This document shows, piece after piece, positions 1 through 9,439 of a stretch of DNA of 64,000 nt. The DNA is from Pseudobdellovibrionaceae bacterium (GTDB lineage Bacteria; Bdellovibrionota; Bdellovibrionia; Bdellovibrionales; Bdellovibrionaceae). Within the stretch, counting starts at the first letter, position 1. Each line of letters starts with the position of its first letter. Location: positions 62,001-126,000 of the forward strand of contig JALHMX010000005.1 of NCBI GenBank assembly GCA_022843825.1. The letters run 5' to 3'. The translations under genes and the position numbers were made by a program. The notes under the pieces are model-generated. The model was given only the letters and a program-made list of their open reading frames with translations, had not been told where the DNA came from and searched no databases.

Positions 1-2368
1 CGCTACCTAAACTTGAATTCATTTCGTCAATTTTTTCATTTAAAGAACTCAGTTGTTCTTGTAAACGGCGAACTTCTTTTTCTTGGCGCTCAACAACTGA
101 TTTAGCTTGTTCAAATTCATTCTCGACGCGCTCTAAATCTTTTTTAAACTCAGCGGCCTTAACTTCTTGATCATTTCTGCGCTTTTGAGCACCTTCATAA
201 TCCGTTAAAATATTTTTCAATTGTTCTTCTGTTTTCTTTAAAGCTTGCGAAGCCAACGCGAGCTTGCCCGCCCATTCGGATTTCTTCTGAGACAATTCTT
301 TAATTTCCCGACGACGCTTAAGCACTCCGCTTTCTGCGGACTCTTTTGCTCCGCCAGTGAGTACGCCATCAGAAGACAGAGTGTCGCCCTCTTCGGTCAC
401 AAAAGTCCAACCTGAATAATTAGGTCTTAACTGTAACGCTGTACGAATAGAGTCAACTATCGCAACTCCACCTAAAATGTGCTGAACCGATTGCTTAAAG
501 GTCTCATCAGCCTGAACCACTTCATTTAATAATCCTAAAACGCCAGATTCATTTTTTGGATTACCCTGAACCATTGCCGTAGAGCTGTCATTGGAGTAAA
601 AACTTGATCGGCCCGCTTGTTGAGATTTTAAGTAATCAACCGCTTCAATGGAGTGATCTTGCTTGTTAGATAATAAAATTTGAAGCTTAGATCCCAAAGC
701 CGCTTCCATTGCTACTTCATACTGGCTAGGAACTTGAATCACTTCAGAGACCGGATGAAAAACTTCAGAGACCGTGCCGTCAGCGTGTATTTCTGTTGAT
801 TTTGTTTTGCTCCAAAGCATGACTTGTTTCACGCCTTCTTCAAAACCCTCAAAATTTGAATGCAAATTTTCCAATCCATATAATAAAGATGTCACTTCAT
901 TAAGATTATCTTTAAATTCTTGGACTTCCTGTTGTTTAGTTTCTAATTGCTCCGTTAAAATTTTCTTATTGGCTTCAAAAGACTCGACGTCATTTGATAG
1001 ATCCAATTGCAATTGACGTTGCTCGTCCAAATGCGTGATCACCTTACGTCGACGATTTTCAAATTCATGCTGAGTTTCTCGATATTCACTAAGTTTAATT
1101 TCTTCCTCAGAAATGCGATCGGAAACCTCTTGCTGTTGAGCTTTGTAGGTGTTTAATCGCGCATCAATCGAGGATTCCGACTGACCTAAGGCAAATTGCT
1201 CGCGTCGTTTAACAGTCAATTCTTCGTCAATCTCAACATATCTTTTTTGTTGCGCTGTAAAAATCTCAGATTTTTCTACAGACTCAACGCTTAAAGATTC
1301 TGATTCCGCTTTTAATTCATCGGCCTGTGCTTGCAACTGAACTTGATCCCGAGAAAGCAGATCAAAGCGTGCCTGCTGCTCGTTCAAAATACTACCGGTC
1401 ATTTGCTCGTTGCGTTTAGCTTGCTCTAAAGTAAAGCGAAGCTCTTGAATTTCCATTTCCTTTTTCTGAACTGCAGATTGATGATTGTAAAAATCCTGCT
1501 GTTTGGTTTCCACGGCTTTTTCTTGTTCAAGGATAGACAATTTCAATGCTTCAAGCTGCGATTGCATTCCGGCAAGCTCTGCCTCACTTCCGATTTCTAA
1601 ACTTTGCGCTTCGTCAAAGATTTTTTGCGCTTCGTCTGCAGCACGTTTTAATTCTACATATTGAATTGACGACAACCACAACTCAAGATCTTCAATTTGA
1701 GTTTTAATTCCCTTATAACGCTCAGCCCGTTGAGCTTGTCGCTGTAGACTGTCGATTTGGCGCTTTAATTCTCCAATGATATCTTGTAACCGAATCAAAT
1801 TTTGATCCGTTGATAAAAGCTTTCTTTGCGATTCTTTTTTGCGCGCTTTGAACTTCGTAATTCCCGCCGCTTCCTCGATAAGCATTCGGCGATCTTCTGG
1901 TTTCGAAGTAATGATCTTCCCAATCATTCCTTGTGCGATAATGGAAAAACCCTTAGAGCCCGCTCCGGTGTCCATAAAAATTTCTTGAACATCTTTAAGT
2001 CGTGACGGCTCTTTATTTATAAAATACTCACCTTCACCGCTGCGATGAAGTCGCCGAGTGACCATGATTTCAGAATGCTTCAAATATTTAACAGGAAATG
2101 GACCGCCATCATTTTCTAAGGTCAGTGAAACTTCGCACATTCCCAATGGAGAATAGCCTTCCGCTCCGCCAAAAATAACATCCGTCATGGTCGACGCGCG
2201 AAGATCTTTCGCCGATTGATCCCCCATCACCCACATCAAAGCATCTACGATATTTGATTTACCGCATCCATTAGGTCCTACAATTCCCGTAATCCCTGCG
2301 TCAAACTGTATAACTGTGCGATCTTTAAATGATTTAAACCCAATTAGTTCAAGTTTTTTGATTCTCAA
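1..2368 (-). CDS. smc: Chromosome segregation protein SMC, N-terminal part; runs off the left edge; probable TTG start
   Basis: Absent from the ORF track because it is open at the edge. Minus-strand translation from TTG at 2366-2368 reads (M)RIKKLELIGFKSFKDRTVIQFDAGITGIVGPNGCGKSNIVDALMWVMGDQSAKDLR..., with Walker A GPNGCGKS, followed by a long coiled coil. Confidence 0.93.
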   Translation of the reverse strand, partial: MRIKKLELIGFKSFKDRTVIQFDAGITGIVGPNGCGKSNIVDALMWVMGDQSAKDLRASTMTDVIFGGAEGYSPLGMCEVSLTLENDGGPFPVKYLKHSEIMVTRRLHRSGEGEYFINKEPSRLKDVQEIFMDTGAGSKGFSIIAQGMIGKIITSKPEDRRMLIEEAAGITKFKARKKESQRKLLSTDQNLIRLQDIIGELKRQIDSLQRQAQRAERYKGIKTQIEDLELWLSSIQYVELKRAADEAQKIFDEAQSLEIGSEAELAGMQSQLEALKLSILEQEKAVETKQQDFYNHQSAVQKKEMEIQELRFTLEQAKRNEQMTGSILNEQQARFDLLSRDQVQLQAQADELKAESESLSVESVEKSEIFTAQQKRYVEIDEELTVKRREQFALGQSESSIDARLNTYKAQQQEVSDRISEEEIKLSEYRETQHEFENRRRKVITHLDEQRQLQLDLSNDVESFEANKKILTEQLETKQQEVQEFKDNLNEVTSLLYGLENLHSNFEGFEEGVKQVMLWSKTKSTEIHADGTVSEVFHPVSEVIQVPSQYEVAMEAALGSKLQILLSNKQDHSIEAVDYLKSQQAGRSSFYSNDSSTAMVQGNPKNESGVLGLLNEVVQADETFKQSVQHILGGVAIVDSIRTALQLRPNYSGWTFVTEEGDTLSSDGVLTGGAKESAESGVLKRRREIKELSQKKSEWAGKLALASQALKKTEEQLKNILTDYEGAQKRRNDQEVKAAEFKKDLERVENEFEQAKSVVERQEKEVRRLQEQLSSLNEKIDEMNSSLGS

Positions 2369-2449
2369 AGCGTTGTCCCCCAAATTGTCGTACCAGTTCC
2401 ATGCCTATCCTATAACTGTCCTTTGGTCCGGTGCATGAGTCAACTACCC

Positions 2450-2536
2450 AAAAAGGGGTGCTGGCACTTTTTTTGGCGCGCCGCCTATATGGTTGTTTGC
2501 TGCGCTGCTTACAGGAAGGGAGCCTGACCCCTTTTT
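2450..2536. repeat. Imperfect inverted-repeat element R1 (AAAAAGGGGT...ACCCCTTTTT)
   Basis: Outer arms aaaaaggggt (2450-2459) and acccctttttt-type arm (2527-2536) are complementary; internal ggtgctggcactttttttgg resembles R2 and R3; overlaps the stop codon of the transglycosylase gene. Confidence 0.65.
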
Positions 2537-4910
2537 AATTGGTTTCTTTCATTTTTTTGGAGAAGGGTTCCCATTCTTCGTTTAGAGCGATGGGGCCTTG
2601 AATTTTGATGGGCTGAGGTTGCAGCAAATAATTGAGATCAGCTATGTTCATTTTTTTCTGATAAATTTTATCATAGGTGGATCTAAAAGTAATAACTCGT
2701 TTGACGTAGGTTCGGGTCTCGGCAAATGGAATATGCTCAACAAATACATCATAATCGACGTTGCCCCATCTTTGAATCCAAGATTTCACGCGATGTGGTC
2801 CACCGTTATAAGCTGCAGCCATCAATGGCACCTGCTTATCGAGTTCAAGTGATAGTTTCTTTAAATAGCTGGCTCCGTATTGAATTGATTTGTAAGGCTC
2901 GAATAACTCTTCAACTTGCGTGTTATTACCAATCAGCTTAGTTAACTTCTCTAAGGTGTAAGGCATGAATTGCATAAGCCCCACAGCTCCTACTGGCGAG
3001 ATAGCGTCGGATTTATACTGGGTCTCCGCCTTCATAATGGACCAAATTAAATACGGATCAATTTTCCGTTTTTTAGCATACTTACTGACATCGTCTTTGT
3101 AGGCTTCAGGATAAATAGATCTAAGCAGAAAAATATCACTATCGAAAGACATGCGATTAGCTCTTTGTTGCTGAGCTAATGATAGCGCTCGATAATAAAA
3201 ACTTTGTTCGGCATAAAATTGAATAAGTGCTTTGGAGTTTTTAGAGAATCTTAAATTTTTCTCAAGCTCGTAAAGATGCCATTTTGCTAATTCAGGTTGA
3301 TTGTTAGTTATCAAAAACTGCGACCATCCAATATGACGTTTTAGTTCGGATTCAGTCTCAACGACAATCCCTGCATTTTCATCAGAAAAAATAACTTCGT
3401 TTTCGTCGTTAGCGACCGCTATAGGGTTTTGATCTTCGCCACCAGTCTCCGCTAAAATAAAACTGTAAAGTTTGTTGATTTCATCGCGTGTCACTTGCTC
3501 GCTAGGAATAGGAAACATAGAGTGTCTGTCCTTAGAAACCAACAACAAATCCTTAATTAAACCATTTTTCTCTAAGTCAGTATTTTTTTTCTTTAGATCA
3601 TTATAACGTAACCATGACATCAAGTTATAGTATGAAAATGTTTGGTTGTTACTTATAGTCTCTGACGATTTTTTAAAAAGCTCCATTGCGGTCAATGGCT
3701 GATCCAACCTTTGATAGCACATGGCGATCCAGTAACTCAGTCGCGAGGGATCAGAAGTATAATCCTTTGTCTCATTAAAAGCGATCAAGGCTTTGTCTAT
3801 GTCATTATTTAAATACAATGCCCACGCCCGCAACCACCCGATTTGCTCTTGTCGGGCCACGCGGCGCTTTCGATTTTTTTTCTCGCGCAAAGTGGGCTTA
3901 GTATATAGTCGATCAAAAACTTCCACCGCTTTTGCATATTGGGCATTTTGATAGAATAAAAATGCCATCTGAAAATACAGCTCATTCGTGTTTTTGTTAT
4001 TTTCTTTATAGTTCTTAATTATTTTATTTACTATGACTTCGGCCTTTTCTAACTCTCCAGCACGTTGAGCAATGTAAAAGTAATTTTCTGCGTAATCTGA
4101 TTTTATTAAATCTTCTTCGTGTGGAATTAAACTTTCAAAGGCGGCTAAAGGATCCCCAACATTTGAATCAAAAACCGCCTGTACATATGCTTTTTCGAAA
4201 AGCTTAAGTGCTTTTTCACTTTCAATATACGCCTTAATTTCTTTTTGTGCCTGATCTTCACGAGCTGCAAAAATTAAACGTCTTACGCGCAACAGGAAAT
4301 CTTCAAGTTTTAGCGGGCACGTTGACAAACCTTGCTGAATTTCTGTTAACTCAATATCTGGCTGAGTCACCCATCTACGCCGTTCGCGTCCGCACACAAC
4401 GCTATAATATTTATTACGCTGAATCCATTTTAAATAATTGGTTTCAACCGCTTCGCCTTCAGAGGTGCCACTCAGTTGTTTTAAAATAATAGGAGCTTCT
4501 TTTTTAATAAGTGCATCTGTAAGCGTTTTGCGATTTTTATTTTCTTCTTCACTGGCTAAAATGACTTTATTAAATAAATCCAATCGAACACGTAACATTT
4601 TTTTCTGACTTTTTAGCTCTCGGTACTGATTCCAAACTTTATCTAAATCTGCGCCCCAAATATTTCCCCAATAAGTTTTATATTCTTTCTGGTAATTTTC
4701 CTGGGGCTCCCACTTGTTTAATTCGGCAGTGGCCTCTGACAGTTTGCCTGAGTGAGCCAGCTTCAATGCGCCGGCAAGCTTAGATGGCATGTTAATATCA
4801 ACACGTGACAAAGGCTCGTCCACAGCTCGCTTCCCGCTTGCGTGAGCGTGTAAACTTAAAATAAGCATGATTTGTATATAAATAACTAACTTTAAATGCA
4901 TTGGCCCCAT
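2535..4910 (-). CDS. Soluble lytic murein transglycosylase (Slt70-like, TPR-type N-terminal region plus SLT domain)
   Basis: C-terminal SLT motifs KAETQYKSDAISPVGAVGLMQFMPYT and AAYNGGPHRV; N-terminal signal peptide; helical repeats. Confidence 0.9.
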   Translation of the reverse strand: MGPMHLKLVIYIQIMLILSLHAHASGKRAVDEPLSRVDINMPSKLAGALKLAHSGKLSEATAELNKWEPQENYQKEYKTYWGNIWGADLDKVWNQYRELKSQKKMLRVRLDLFNKVILASEEENKNRKTLTDALIKKEAPIILKQLSGTSEGEAVETNYLKWIQRNKYYSVVCGRERRRWVTQPDIELTEIQQGLSTCPLKLEDFLLRVRRLIFAAREDQAQKEIKAYIESEKALKLFEKAYVQAVFDSNVGDPLAAFESLIPHEEDLIKSDYAENYFYIAQRAGELEKAEVIVNKIIKNYKENNKNTNELYFQMAFLFYQNAQYAKAVEVFDRLYTKPTLREKKNRKRRVARQEQIGWLRAWALYLNNDIDKALIAFNETKDYTSDPSRLSYWIAMCYQRLDQPLTAMELFKKSSETISNNQTFSYYNLMSWLRYNDLKKKNTDLEKNGLIKDLLLVSKDRHSMFPIPSEQVTRDEINKLYSFILAETGGEDQNPIAVANDENEVIFSDENAGIVVETESELKRHIGWSQFLITNNQPELAKWHLYELEKNLRFSKNSKALIQFYAEQSFYYRALSLAQQQRANRMSFDSDIFLLRSIYPEAYKDDVSKYAKKRKIDPYLIWSIMKAETQYKSDAISPVGAVGLMQFMPYTLEKLTKLIGNNTQVEELFEPYKSIQYGASYLKKLSLELDKQVPLMAAAYNGGPHRVKSWIQRWGNVDYDVFVEHIPFAETRTYVKRVITFRSTYDKIYQKKMNIADLNYLLQPQPIKIQGPIALNEEWEPFSKKMKETN

Positions 4911-5191
4911 CCCTTAAATAATGCTAACCTCAACTGCTCGAAAAGCGAAGTACAAAGCGATTTTATTTTTCTTCGATTGCAGAGCGCAAAAAAAGTTCGT
5001 CGGCTGGACCTTCCAAATGTAGAAATAAGTCTAGCTCTCCTCTAATGTATTCTTTATCTGTATGACTGACAAATTTTGTCTCTTGTTGATGAAAACTAGT
5101 TATACAGTCCATTAGACTCAACAAATGCTTTTTAGACTGTCCCAATATGGAACAGGCCTTGCTATTTCGTATTACGAGGAAGGATGACTGT

Positions 5192-6478
5192 ATGAAAAAA
5201 CTGACTGTCACCAAAATCTTAGTATTAATCACTGTATGGAGTTTTACAGCCTGTGGGCCTATGGGTTCTCAAATGACCCCAAATAATATACGTACTGGTC
5301 AATTCCTACCGGACTATGAAACTCAAATCGAAGAAGAGTATGAAATTTTAACTCGAAAAGTAGAGGAAGCACTGGCCGATGCAAAAAAACGTAAAGCAGA
5401 GGCTGAAAAATCTCAAACCACGGCCGAATTAGAATACATTGAGGCCGAACAAGCCGAAGAGCTGGCTAAAAAAGAACAGGCAGAGGCAGAGGCTGCAGAA
5501 AAAGCAGCTGAAGAAGAAGCTCAAAAAACTGAAGACTCTGAGAAGAAAGCTGAGGCCGAAGCGCGTCGAGTAGAAGCGGAAGCCAAGAAGAAAAAAGCTG
5601 AGGCTGAGCGCCTTGCCGCTGAAAAAAAGAAAAAAGAAGCGGATGAAAAGAAAAAGCAAGCTGAAGAAGAGCGTCACGCGGCTGAAGAAGCTGGCAAAAA
5701 AGCTGAAGAAGATTTAGCTGAGATTAATCGTAAAAAACAAGAGGCCCTAGAGGGAGAAAAGCAACGCAAAGAGAAAGCTGAAGCCGATCGTATTGCCGCC
5801 GAGAAAAAGGCAGAAGAAGAAAAAAAGAAAAACGGTGGAAAAACCCCTCCACAGTCCATCCCACCTACGAATGTGCGTGCGGATACCTCTGATTTTACGA
5901 AACTTGTGTGGGAAAAAGATCGCCATATCGGGCCGCAAGCCAAAGAGTGGACCAAGATGGTCTATGCCACTATTGAACAGGAAGAGCCTCAGCTCTTAAG
6001 TCAAAATCCAGCTAAGGATATTGAAAGATTTTGTCCGAAATTTCGCTCAATGACAGACGCCCAAAGACTTAATTTTTGGGGGCAACTCATCGCTGCGATG
6101 GCATTACCTGAAAGCAGCTGGAGACCCACCACTCAGATGGTAGAAACGACCATGGGTAAAGACCCTGTGACCCAACAGCAGGTAAAAAGTGAAGGCCTAC
6201 TGCAGTTGTCCTATCAAGATGAACGTAACTACAGAATTAATTGTGGTTTTGATTGGAACAAAGACAAACTGCTGCCAGCAAAAGATCCCCGCAGAACCAT
6301 TTTAAATCCGTATCTGAATTTGCGTTGCGGAATAAAAATTCTTGCGATTCAGTTAAAAAACCGAGGCGCCATCGCATTAGAGAAAAATGTTTACTGGGCG
6401 GTTTTAAGAATAAATGGAAAATACAGTAAAATTGCTCAGATTTCTGCGACCACTCGGGCCGTAAAGGGTTGCCAGTAA
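5192..6478 (+). CDS. Lipoprotein with long K/E/A-rich coiled coil and C-terminal lysozyme/SLT-like domain
   Basis: Start refined to ATG 5192 (gagga SD-like upstream). Lipobox SFTAC; charged coiled coil; ALPESSWRP...SEGLLQLSYQDERNY...NPYLNLRCGIKIL resembles SLT E/GLMQ/NxxLG motifs. Confidence 0.7.
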   Translation: MKKLTVTKILVLITVWSFTACGPMGSQMTPNNIRTGQFLPDYETQIEEEYEILTRKVEEALADAKKRKAEAEKSQTTAELEYIEAEQAEELAKKEQAEAEAAEKAAEEEAQKTEDSEKKAEAEARRVEAEAKKKKAEAERLAAEKKKKEADEKKKQAEEERHAAEEAGKKAEEDLAEINRKKQEALEGEKQRKEKAEADRIAAEKKAEEEKKKNGGKTPPQSIPPTNVRADTSDFTKLVWEKDRHIGPQAKEWTKMVYATIEQEEPQLLSQNPAKDIERFCPKFRSMTDAQRLNFWGQLIAAMALPESSWRPTTQMVETTMGKDPVTQQQVKSEGLLQLSYQDERNYRINCGFDWNKDKLLPAKDPRRTILNPYLNLRCGIKILAIQLKNRGAIALEKNVYWAVLRINGKYSKIAQISATTRAVKGCQ

Positions 6479-6534
6479 GGTACCAGTTCCCTTTTGGTAT
6501 TGCATTGCAATACCAAAAGGGAACTGGTACCTTA
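6476..6534. repeat. Perfect palindrome R2, 29-bp arms around a single central base
   Basis: taaggtaccagttcccttttggtattgca-t-tgcaataccaaaagggaactggtacctta; contains the TAA stop of the upstream gene. Confidence 0.95.
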
Positions 6535-6538
6535 AATC

Positions 6539-6889
6539 ATGCTGCGGAAAATAAACTACAAAGCTAATGATTTTATATTTTTCGAAACGGATATTGAATC
6601 TCACTTCTTTGTTATTGAATCAGGCTTTGTCACGGTCTTTACTAAGAACTCCAAAGGAGAAAAAGTGGTTTTGGCCGAACTTGGCGCTGGTGAAATTTTC
6701 GGCGAACAGGCCTTGATTGATAAATCTGAGCGCTCTGCCACAGCGCAAGCGAAAACAAATTGTGTTCTGGTCAAGATCTCTGAAGTTGAATATCAGTCGC
6801 TGTTAAAAGAGCTTCCGGTATGGGCTTCATCCATGCTAAAAAGTTTTTCTCAGCGCCTAAAGCATATGAATACTAAAGTTAAGAAATAA
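6539..6889 (+). CDS. Small stand-alone cyclic nucleotide-binding domain protein
   Basis: VIESGFVTVFTKNSKGEKVVLAELGAGEIFGEQALIDKSERSATAQAKTNCVLVKI matches the CNB fold pattern (GEIFGEQALI...RSATA). Confidence 0.8.
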   Translation: MLRKINYKANDFIFFETDIESHFFVIESGFVTVFTKNSKGEKVVLAELGAGEIFGEQALIDKSERSATAQAKTNCVLVKISEVEYQSLLKELPVWASSMLKSFSQRLKHMNTKVKK

Positions 6890-8369
6890 TTTTCACTTTC
6901 TTAATCGCTTTATTCCAACTGATCATTCTCTCTTTTAATTTCTTCGCTGTAATTTGAGGTTTAAAATTTCGGTCAACCAAAGATAATTTTTGAATCTCCG
7001 TTAAATCTTTCCACACCCCAGCCCCTAGACCTGCCAGAAATGCCGCTCCGACTGCTGTTGTTTCAACAACCTTGGGACGCATGACCTGACACTGTAAATA
7101 ATCGCTCTGAATTTGCATCAATAAATTATTTTCAGAGGCTCCGCCATCTACGCGCAAGGTCTTCATTTTCTTTTTTAAGTCTTTTTGCATCGCCTGTAGA
7201 ATATCAGCGTTTTGAAGAGCCATTGCTTCTAAAGTCGCACGCGCTACATGAGCCCTGGTCGTCCCGCGCGTAAGACCGGTAATCTCTCCCCGAGCTTCAG
7301 CGATCCAATACGGAGCCCCTAGGCCCGTCAGAGCGGGAACAAATTCGACGCCATCGCTTGATGAAACTTGAGAGGCCAACTGCTCAATCTCGGAACTTTT
7401 AGTTATAAATCCCATCCCGTCACGCAGCCAACCCACAGCGGCTCCGCATATGAATGCTCCACCCTCTATAGCGTACACTAGGGGTTGATTTTTAATTCTC
7501 CAAGCGACAGTTGAAAGCAATCCAAAACGGGATTTAACAATTTTAGTCCCCGTATTCATAAGTATAAAACTGCCCGTTCCAAAAGTGCATTTACTGTCAC
7601 CGGGCTTAAAGCACGTTTGTCCGAACAAGGCCGACTGCTGATCCCCAGCTATGCCATTAACTGTCGTCGCACTTCCTACAAACGAAATTCCTTCAACCGC
7701 TCCGAAGTTATCTGCTGATGATTTAATTTCCGGTAAGCACGAACGATTGACTTTAAAAAGCTTTAATAACTCTTCATCCCATTCAGCTGTCTTTAAATTC
7801 ATGAGTAAGGTTCTTGAAGCATTACTCACGTCAGTGCAATAGGATTTTCCACCAGTCAATCTCCACAAAATAAAAGTATCTATGGTGCCAAAGGCTAAGT
7901 CGTTATTTTTAAGTTCATTCGCGACCGCGGGTACATTTTCAATTAACCAACGCATTTTTGTTCCTGAGAAATAAGGATCCAAAACTAAACCCGTTTTATT
8001 TTTAATTTTCTTTGACCATTTGAATTTTAATTTATTGCACATTTCTGTGGTCCGACGACACTGCCAAACAATAGCGTTATACAAAATTTTAGAATCAGAC
8101 TTTCTCCAGGCTATTACAGTTTCTCGTTGATTGGTAATTCCTATGGTTAAAATATTATCCGGCTGCAACCCCGCTTTTCTTAAGGCCTGATGAGCGGCGG
8201 TCTCGATGCTTTGCCAGATCTCTTCAGGATTATGTTCTACCCAACCTGGCTTGGGGAAAATCTGAGGAAAATCTTGATCGGCCGCTCCGACCAGACTTCC
8301 GCCCTGATCCATAATAACAACGTTTGATCCTGTAGTGCCTTGATCTATCGACATGATATACTTTTTCAT
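6879..8369 (-). CDS. glpK: Glycerol kinase
   Basis: MSIDQGTTGSNVVIMD, GITNQRETVIAW, GIAGDQQSALFGQTCFKPGDSKCTFGTGSFILMNTG, FVPALTGLGAPYW. Confidence 0.93.
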   Translation of the reverse strand: MKKYIMSIDQGTTGSNVVIMDQGGSLVGAADQDFPQIFPKPGWVEHNPEEIWQSIETAAHQALRKAGLQPDNILTIGITNQRETVIAWRKSDSKILYNAIVWQCRRTTEMCNKLKFKWSKKIKNKTGLVLDPYFSGTKMRWLIENVPAVANELKNNDLAFGTIDTFILWRLTGGKSYCTDVSNASRTLLMNLKTAEWDEELLKLFKVNRSCLPEIKSSADNFGAVEGISFVGSATTVNGIAGDQQSALFGQTCFKPGDSKCTFGTGSFILMNTGTKIVKSRFGLLSTVAWRIKNQPLVYAIEGGAFICGAAVGWLRDGMGFITKSSEIEQLASQVSSSDGVEFVPALTGLGAPYWIAEARGEITGLTRGTTRAHVARATLEAMALQNADILQAMQKDLKKKMKTLRVDGGASENNLLMQIQSDYLQCQVMRPKVVETTAVGAAFLAGLGAGVWKDLTEIQKLSLVDRNFKPQITAKKLKERMISWNKAIKKVKIIS

Positions 8370-8378
8370 AACACCATT

Positions 8379-9149
8379 ATGATCAATTTTTTTAAAAAAC
8401 CCAACGAAAAAGTCTTTAATGTCTTCAGCTTAAGTAAAGAAGAGCTGATATATAAAGTATTTCCTCGTCTATTTATGGAAATTTTGAAAAAATATTTTCG
8501 CTTAGAAGTTGAAGGTGTTGAAAACATTCCTAAAGAGGGGCCGGTTTTAATTGTTCCTAATCACTCGGGTTTTTCGGGTATTGATGCCATGCTGCTTTCT
8601 TATATCCTGCAACAACATACAAAAAGAAAATCGCATGTGATGACTCATCACCTTTGGTTTTTAACAGACAAAACGGCTTTGCCTGCACATAAGCTAGGGT
8701 TTGTCGAAGCCAACTATGAAAATGGTGTTAACCTTCTCAAGAAAAAAAATATGGTGGTGCTTTTTCCTGAGGGTGAGCACGGAAATTTTAAACCCACCTC
8801 TAAACGTTATCAACTACAAGAGTTTAAGCGCGGATTTATTCGCATGGCCTTGGCCTCAGGTGCGCAGATTGTTCCTACATTAGTCATCGGTGCTGAAGAA
8901 ACCCATATCAATCTTAAAAAATTAAAATTCAGTAAATATTTGCGTGGCTTAGTTCTACCTTTACCCCTTAATATCATTCCCCTACCCGCAAAATGGAAAA
9001 TCGTATTTTTAGAACCCATCTCTTTGCCCTTTGAATCCAAAAAAGTGAAAGATTCTGAATTATGCCGAGAACTGGCCTCAGAAATTCAAGAAGACATGCA
9101 AAGTAAAATCAATAAGATCGTCCGCAAACGCGGTTTCGGTTTTTTTTAA
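8379..9149 (+). CDS. PlsC-like acyltransferase (1-acylglycerol-3-phosphate acyltransferase family)
   Basis: PNHSGFSGIDAM and VVLFPEGEHGNF acyltransferase motifs; start refined to ATG 8379. Confidence 0.8.
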   Translation: MINFFKKPNEKVFNVFSLSKEELIYKVFPRLFMEILKKYFRLEVEGVENIPKEGPVLIVPNHSGFSGIDAMLLSYILQQHTKRKSHVMTHHLWFLTDKTALPAHKLGFVEANYENGVNLLKKKNMVVLFPEGEHGNFKPTSKRYQLQEFKRGFIRMALASGAQIVPTLVIGAEETHINLKKLKFSKYLRGLVLPLPLNIIPLPAKWKIVFLEPISLPFESKKVKDSELCRELASEIQEDMQSKINKIVRKRGFGFF

Positions 9150-9213
9150 AAAAGGTGCCAGGCTACTTTTTGGAACGCGTCGCGTATCCAAAAGTAGCCT
9201 GGCACCTTTTAAT
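9150..9213. repeat. Inverted-repeat element R3 between convergent genes
   Basis: aaaaggtgccaggctactttttgga ... atccaaaagtagcctggcacctttt; near-perfect hairpin with T/A tracts on both sides, same core as R2. Confidence 0.9.
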
Positions 9214-9439
9214 TACAGTTTGGAGAATTAAAATCGGTTTGATTGGGGCAATCGGGCAAATCGTTTCCAATAACTTGAATGATTCGATGCCAGCTTTTAA
9301 TCAGTACGCCGCTCTCCTCCACACTACTACGACGACCTACTAAAGCCGTGGTTAAAATGACAGCGGTAGAAACAGCGATCAATAACAATAAAATATACTC
9401 GACTAAGATTTGACCGGACTGATTACGAAGTAATTTCAT
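9209..9439 (-). CDS. Flp-type pilin-like small protein
   Basis: MKLLRNQSGQILVEYILLLLIAVSTAVILTTALVGRRS: Gly followed by an EY-containing hydrophobic segment, as in Flp pilins; start refined to 9439. Confidence 0.65.
   Translation of the reverse strand: MKLLRNQSGQILVEYILLLLIAVSTAVILTTALVGRRSSVEESGVLIKSWHRIIQVIGNDLPDCPNQTDFNSPNCN

Noticed and set aside
774-1016. 80-aa plus-strand ORF
   Set aside because: Antisense to the smc coding region, Ser/Cys-rich shadow ORF.
4963-5232. 89-aa minus-strand ORF
   Set aside because: Overlaps the start of the lipoprotein gene; no coding signal or family; likely noise.
5429-5999. Several ORFs on both strands inside the coiled-coil lipoprotein gene
   Set aside because: Phe/Leu-rich or Lys-rich shadows of a low-complexity A/E/K coding region.
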